A DNA stretch of 28,171 bases from Opitutia bacterium UBA3151 (lineage in GTDB: Bacteria; Verrucomicrobiota; Verrucomicrobiia; Opitutales; Seribacteraceae). Position 1 is the stretch's first letter; the number at the start of each line of letters is the position of its first letter. Under the pieces are notes generated by a model. The model had not been told where the DNA came from, searched no databases, and saw only the letters and a program-made list of their open reading frames with translations. The translations under genes and the position numbers were made by a program. Where the stretch lies: the NCBI GenBank assembly GCA_002364975.1, contig DEYT01000104.1:1-28171 (forward strand), given 5' to 3'. This document shows, piece by piece, positions 25,383 to 28,171 of this stretch.

Positions 25383-25430
25383 TAATTCGAACCCACGACC
25401 GTTTCACCATCCTACCAATCCGCATCGAGG
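25383..25430 (-). other. tRNA-like fragment
   Basis: The minus strand reads a D-loop-like TTGGTAG and then GGTCGTGGGTTCGAAT, which looks like a variable loop plus the 5' side of a T arm. The 3' side of the T stem does not pair and the anticodon arm is too short, so this is not a working tRNA. It may be the remnant left by integration or deletion at a tRNA gene, or chance similarity. Confidence 0.25.
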
Positions 25431-25432
25431 AA

Positions 25433-25591
25433 TCACGACTCTTTTTCTTCCTTCCCGAAAAATGTATGATAATATTTAAAGACATACGGATAGCAGAATT
25501 CTTTTGGTCACACCGATTGCCAATGGTTGTTTACAAATAAAAGATACAAGAACAAAGCCAGAATTTGAATCAGACGACTAAGAGAGCTCAT
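25433..25591 (-). pseudogene. Short membrane-protein gene interrupted by an in-frame TGA
   Basis: The minus strand starts at an ATG at 25591 and encodes a hydrophobic helix (Leu-Ile-Gln-Ile-Leu-Ala-Leu-Phe-Leu-Tyr-Leu-Leu-Phe) to codon 27, then a TGA. The same frame continues open for 24 more codons, aromatic then charged, ending in Gly-Lys-Glu-Glu-Lys-Glu-Ser and another TGA at 25433. The first stop may be the real end of a 27-residue peptide, or it may interrupt a 52-residue gene. It lies 18 bases behind the next small membrane-protein gene on the same strand. No family recognised. Confidence 0.3.
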
Positions 25592-25609
25592 TGTTTGTCA
25601 CTTATCATC

Positions 25610-25906
25610 CTATTTATCGTCCTTAGAATCATCTCTAAAACTTAGCAATAATGACTTGATAATATCTTTACTGAAATATAAAGCAAAGCAGGTAACAATA
25701 ATTTGTACCTCAGGTTGTCCTTCATTTAACCCAATTAAAGGAGTCCAAACAGCAGTGGCTAAACAAATGTCAGCATAAATTTTATCTTTTAGCCAATACT
25801 TACACAAAAAATAAAAAGATAGCATTAGCAAGAAAGCAATCACCCACATACCCATGCCGATATACCTATCAGATGAAACTCCTTCTGTGGCTATTACATC
25901 AATCAT
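25610..25906 (-). CDS. Small membrane protein, function unknown
   Basis: The 98-residue product has two clear hydrophobic segments, about residues 18-38 (Met-Trp-Val-Ile-Ala-Phe-Leu-Leu-Met-Leu) and 68-80, and a possible third between them. It has an acidic, soluble N terminus and an Asp/Lys-rich end. The codon pattern and charged ends look like a real gene, although no ribosome site is strong. No family recognised. It is the first of a group of small minus-strand genes in AT-rich sequence. Confidence 0.55.
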   Translation of the reverse strand: MIDVIATEGVSSDRYIGMGMWVIAFLLMLSFYFLCKYWLKDKIYADICLATAVWTPLIGLNEGQPEVQIIVTCFALYFSKDIIKSLLLSFRDDSKDDK

Positions 25907-26151
25907 GATCGCGATTATTCACCAAAGTGGCATAAAACTGCTTTTATCTACAATCAACTTTCAAATTCGTCACTCATCGATAGCGCTTATGATGAAGCTT
26001 TAACCCGAGGAAACTTTTACTAAAGAAATGCTTCATAACCACTAATAACTTTGGAAGCTTTTAAGATTTACTATTTTTAAAGCAATAGTAGCGGGACCAA
26101 TTCCAAGTTATTCAGCAAATATAATTTTTGTCAATTACCTGAGGGGGTCTG

Positions 26152-26352
26152 TCATTTAGAGAAAATTTTAAAGAGAAGGCTAATTAAAATACTTAGGATA
26201 ATAGAGGTTGTTATTGGAAAATAAAAATTAAAATTTTTTCTTTCTATTCTAATGTCACCAGGTAATCTTCCTAGACCCAGATTTGATAGAAATGGATACA
26301 GAAAACCTACCAAAATAAGTATTATACCTGTTAGGATGAAAATTTTTGTCAT
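26152..26352 (-). CDS. DUF2905 small membrane protein
   Basis: The 66-residue protein matches the DUF2905 layout. A first hydrophobic helix leads into Leu-Gly-Leu-Gly-Arg-Leu-Pro-Gly-Asp-Ile near residue 26, then Ile-Glu-Arg-Lys-Asn-Phe-x-Phe-Tyr-Phe-Pro near 36, and a second helix ends in Lys-Ile-Phe-Ser-Lys. The family is widespread and of unknown function in the inner membrane. The stop codon of the gene upstream overlaps an AGGAGG sequence 15 bases before this ATG, so the two are likely co-transcribed. Confidence 0.85.
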   Translation of the reverse strand: MTKIFILTGIILILVGFLYPFLSNLGLGRLPGDIRIERKNFNFYFPITTSIILSILISLLFKIFSK

Positions 26353-26371
26353 TTCGAATACCGAAAGCCTC

Positions 26372-26578
26372 CTATTCTTCTGCTTGAATTTCCGGATTAT
26401 CTTTTATTATCCTACTCTCTGGGGCCAACCTAATACTAGTTCTCAAGGTACCATCTAACAAAGATTTTTGGAGTTGCTCCTCGGCGGTCAGTTTTTTCGA
26501 CTCCTCGTTATCCTCTGAATTCAAAGAGATTACCTTTGGCAAATCAAAATCCGTCTTTTTTTGGTCTTCATATTTCAT
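26372..26578 (-). CDS. Small hydrophilic protein, function unknown
   Basis: From the ATG at 26578 the product is 68 residues, rich in Glu, Asp, Lys and Ser with no membrane segment. A GTG at 26617 would add 13 residues. It contains Lys-Leu-Thr-Ala-Glu-Glu-Gln-Leu-Gln-Lys-Ser near the middle. I do not recognise a family. It is directly upstream of the DUF2905 gene, 19 bases away, and its TAG stop overlaps that gene's AGGAGG. Confidence 0.5.
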   Translation of the reverse strand: MKYEDQKKTDFDLPKVISLNSEDNEESKKLTAEEQLQKSLLDGTLRTSIRLAPESRIIKDNPEIQAEE

Positions 26579-26738
26579 ATTATTTAACTCGGTAGAAAAT
26601 TTTAAAACGCTTACCACATTCTTGGGATTAAACCTTCATCTGCTCAAGTCAGCTTCGATCATTTATTGAAGTTATTTAGACTTGGAGGAGGGTAAACATT
26701 TTCAAATCTTTGTTTCTTTTCGACTGTAGGATCAAAAT

Positions 26739-26963
26739 TTAAGTTTTGAATTCATTATTTTTTCGTTCGTTTTCCTTTTGGAAAAATGACTTCATCATCA
26801 GGAAGATCCCGATCATAAGACTACTAGCAATTGTATATACTACTGAAAATGCTATGAAAGAATCAGGTGAAAGTCCTAAGAGATCAGGAATGATGTTTAT
26901 GCTTATGAGCCAAATTCCAACACAAATAAAAATGGTCACGATTGTCGCAGCAGTTTGCATCAT
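26739..26963 (-). CDS. Small two-helix membrane protein, function unknown
   Basis: The 74-residue product has hydrophobic segments at about residues 5-27 (Ala-Thr-Ile-Val-Thr-Ile-Phe-Ile-Cys-Val-Gly) and 37-58, joined by a short loop with Pro-Asp-Leu-Leu-Gly-Leu-Ser-Pro-Asp. It ends in a strongly charged tail (Gln-Lys-Glu-Asn-Glu-Arg-Lys-Asn). The layout looks like a genuine small inner-membrane protein, but no family is recognised. An overlapping plus-strand frame of 105 codons is judged a shadow. Confidence 0.5.
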   Translation of the reverse strand: MMQTAATIVTIFICVGIWLISINIIPDLLGLSPDSFIAFSVVYTIASSLMIGIFLMMKSFFQKENERKNNEFKT

Positions 26964-27354
26964 AATGCTTTCCGATTTGATTGTTTCAATGTCTCAAAAA
27001 ACCATCTTCGTAGGTCATCGTCAAGAATTCGCTACCATTCCACCTAGATACCGTAACCCTTAGACCGCAAAAGGTACTCTTTTAAGTTAAAGTTTCTGGA
27101 TATTAATTAAAAAAGGTTTCCTTCCAAAATATTTAGCATTGTGAAAATTTCTGGGTTGTAATCGATAATAAGTTCGAATGGATAAAATAATGGCGACCCC
27201 CCCTTTAAAGTGCTTTCATTTTGCTGTCACTTTTGCGTGCTACTACACCTATTTATTGAACTTTTTTGTATGCTTGCACCTTTTATCCGAACATCTGCTA
27301 CAATAGTAACATAGGCACTAACTTGAATAGTGTAATACTAATTTCTATCTCCAA
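26964..27354. other. Gap without a recognisable gene
   Basis: About 390 AT-rich bases without a good open frame on either strand. One stretch (about 27192-27240) is unlike its surroundings: it has a run of seven C and the arms AAAGTG and CACTTT 15 bases apart, and reads GTGACAGCAAAATGAAAGCA on the minus strand. This resembles ends of some insertion sequences from memory, but no transposase fragment is readable. Nothing else is seen. Confidence 0.4.
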
Positions 27355-27516
27355 TTACTTAGAGCGATGCTTTTTCCATAATATCCTCACTAAAACCGTA
27401 ATGCCGAATGCGACCCACATTATCCACATATACTTGTTCGGTATATACCAAAGACAGAGAGTCATGAGAATGAATAGAATGATTTGAGCAATCCGATTCA
27501 CTTTTGAAATATCCAA
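27355..27516 (-). CDS. Short membrane protein with TTG start, function unknown
   Basis: A 53-residue frame starts at TTG (27516; a GTG five codons later is the alternative) and ends at TAA. It has two hydrophobic segments, Ile-Ile-Leu-Phe-Ile-Leu-Met-Thr-Leu-Cys-Leu-Trp and Met-Trp-Val-Ala-Phe-Gly-Ile-Thr-Val-Leu-Val, and a basic tail Lys-Lys-His-Arg-Ser-Lys. It lies in the same frame as the upstream gene, separated by a single stop and three codons. It may be a separate gene or the second half of one interrupted gene. Confidence 0.4.
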   Translation of the reverse strand: MDISKVNRIAQIILFILMTLCLWYIPNKYMWIMWVAFGITVLVRILWKKHRSK

Positions 27517-27520
27517 TTTA

Positions 27521-27534
27521 TCAGATTAATCTGA
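27521..27534. repeat. Perfect 14-base palindrome
   Basis: TCAGATTAATCTGA is a perfect palindrome. It covers the stop codon of the 62-residue membrane-protein gene and sits just before the TTG start of the next frame. It could be a dimeric protein site or a chance AT-rich palindrome. Confidence 0.4.
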
Positions 27535-27714
27535 AAGTTTATAGTTTATCGAAAAAATAACGCACAACAAAATAGACAAGACCTGATACTCCAAGTAAAA
27601 AAATCCGACTATGTCATGAAAATATCGATACCAAAAGTTATAGTTCCTATTGCACGCTATAAATATTCCAAGCATAAACCCAACCGCACTAATCATACGA
27701 ATTTTCTTAACCAT
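27526..27714 (-). CDS. Small membrane protein, function unknown
   Basis: The 62-residue product has a basic start (Met-Val-Lys-Lys-Ile-Arg-Met) and a hydrophobic segment ending Ile-Phe-Ile-Ala-Cys, which could be a weak lipobox. An aromatic middle (Tyr-Asn-Phe-Trp-Tyr-Arg-Tyr-Phe) and a second hydrophobic segment follow. No family recognised. The open frame simply continues after the stop into the next short membrane frame, so the pair may once have been one gene. Confidence 0.4.
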   Translation of the reverse strand: MVKKIRMISAVGFMLGIFIACNRNYNFWYRYFHDIVGFFYLEYQVLSILLCVIFSINYKLSD

Positions 27715-27819
27715 TATTTGCTTTTCTAACTCAAAACCCCTATGCCCACCAAGAAAAACGAGTCCAGATAATACCTGACTACCTCCCAGCCATAACCAAG
27801 CCAGAGGAAACAGTTTGAA

Positions 27820-27939
27820 TCAGTAATTCGCTCCGATCTGAATAGATGGTGTAATCTCAATCTCTGTATCTGTACCTGCCTCTTCTGCACAGCTAAATAA
27901 TTATAGTACCAAACTAAAAGCTACAAGAGGGACCCTCAT
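27820..27939 (-). pseudogene. Short lipoprotein gene with an in-frame TAA
   Basis: The minus strand from an ATG at 27939 reads a signal peptide (Met-Arg-Val-Pro-Leu-Val-Ala-Phe-Ser-Leu-Val-Leu), then a TAA at 27901-27903, then directly the lipobox Leu-Phe-Ser-Cys-Ala-Glu-Glu and an acidic, Thr/Ile-rich tail to a TGA at 27820. A single base change (for example TAA from GAA, CAA or TTA) would restore a 39-residue lipoprotein. No family recognised. Confidence 0.5.
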
Positions 27940-28022
27940 TTTTGTATTCAAGTATGACATCGCACAATCAAACCACTTCCCATCCCCCTGTTCAAGCAAG
28001 TGGATAAGTTAATAATTTAGAA

Positions 28023-28081
28023 TAAACATATCCCCAACTCGCGGTATCCTTTCGAACGGTAAATACGGGTACGGAGGTTCA
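28023..28081 (-). repeat. Dispersed element, copy B
   Basis: Partner of copy A at 22280-22336. On the minus strand it starts with the TGA stop of the LamG gene (28079-28081), then 26 bases later the shared 15-base core AAAGGATACCGCGAG at 28038-28052, then ATGTTTA. The similarity continues weakly into the downstream AT-rich sequence. No other copy is visible in the window. Confidence 0.6.
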
Positions 28082-28171
28082 TAGGGAACTATACTGCCCC
28101 ATGTTGTACAGAGCCTGCACTTCTTCGGCGGATAAGGCACGGTCGTAGATGCGGACATCGTCGATGAGTCC
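28079..28171 (-). CDS. C-terminal end of a LamG/concanavalin-like domain protein (5' part outside window)
   Basis: The last 30 codons read Leu-Ile-Asp-Asp-Val-Arg-Ile-Tyr-Asp-Arg-Ala-Leu-Ser, then Glu-Val-Gln-Ala-Leu-Tyr-Asn-Met and a short tail. This is the hallmark final strand of LamG (laminin G-like jelly-roll) domains in secreted proteins of Verrucomicrobiota, Lentisphaerota and Planctomycetota, often very large surface proteins. Only this end is inside the window, so the rest of the architecture is unknown. The stop codon is the first triplet of repeat copy B. Confidence 0.85.
   Translation of the reverse strand, partial: GLIDDVRIYDRALSAEEVQALYNMGQYSSL

Noticed and set aside
25355..25410. 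Hairpin CGTG-GGTT / AACC-T-CACG as terminator
   Set aside because: It has a bulge and no T run on either strand, and overlaps the tRNA-like fragment, which explains the GTTCGAA part better.
25907..26151. C-terminal remnant of a REP-associated transposase
   Set aside because: One minus-strand frame has a helix-turn-helix-like phrase (Leu-Gly-Ile-Gly-Pro-Ala-Thr-Ile-Ala) after a stop, but nothing of the catalytic domain and no REP hairpins are present.
26746..27063. 105-codon plus-strand frame
   Set aside because: It overlaps the minus-strand two-helix membrane protein, whose hydrophobic segments and charged ends make better protein sense.
27192..27240. Insertion sequence end
   Set aside because: The C-run and CACTTT arms recall insertion-sequence ends from memory only; there is no readable transposase, target duplication or second end.
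22338..27939. TGA or TAA recoding (selenocysteine, tryptophan or pyrrolysine) in the interrupted short genes
   Set aside because: The stops differ (TGA and TAA), lie at unrelated residues, and TGA is used as a normal stop by ribE, mazG and tgt here. No SECIS-like hairpin follows them.
22280..28081. Integron cassette array with attC sites
   Set aside because: The repeated element lacks paired RYYYAAC / GTTRRRY ends and imperfect inverted symmetry, no integrase is seen, and the genes between the copies lie on both strands with long gaps.

Overview
The window looks like bacterial chromosome from a Gram-negative organism, most likely a marine or aquatic member of the Verrucomicrobiota/Planctomycetota (PVC) assemblage. 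This rests on gene content only: a secreted ThuA-like protein, an SHD1-like secreted protein, an exported YHS-like metal-site protein, a LamG tail, a nucleoside:H+ symporter-type MFS protein, several small lipoproteins, and a SecA with a zinc SEC-C tail. No rRNA is present to prove it. There is no phage, CRISPR array or complete insertion sequence.

Left part (about 1-16.9 kb) is dense housekeeping sequence on both strands. A cofactor/DNA-repair group on the minus strand (riboflavin synthase, family-4 uracil-DNA glycosylase, thiamine pyrophosphokinase) is divergent from an 825-residue exported ankyrin protein. Next come a minus-strand mazG / DUF45 metallopeptidase pair, trpC and rsmA on the plus strand, then secA, a UDP-glucuronate decarboxylase and a beta-hydroxyacid dehydrogenase on the minus strand, with tRNA-Pro(GGG) just upstream of the last. 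A small secreted C-type lectin, tgt, a metallophosphatase and a histidine phosphatase follow.

Middle part (about 16.9-22.2 kb) is envelope and metabolism: a small lipoprotein, a secreted ThuA-like protein preceded by a frame-broken small lipoprotein, a delta-9-type fatty acid desaturase with an unusual helical tail, a 12-TM nucleoside-type MFS transporter and a MORN-repeat lipoprotein.

Right part (about 22.2-28.2 kb) is looser, visibly more AT-rich beyond about 25.3 kb, and full of small or decayed genes. It has a Sel1-repeat lipoprotein pseudogene, an SHD1-like secreted protein, an ADP-ribosylglycohydrolase, a run of short membrane-protein genes all on the minus strand (one is DUF2905), several short genes broken by single stops or frameshifts, and the 3' end of a LamG-domain protein at the edge. 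Two diverged copies of a roughly 58-bp element lie immediately 3' of two unrelated minus-strand genes, about 5.7 kb apart.

I see no convincing complete new defence or biosynthetic system. The points most worth follow-up are the Tgt that lacks two of the three zinc cysteines, the desaturase tail, the paired 3' repeat, and the cluster of broken small genes, which may be real decay or assembly indels.
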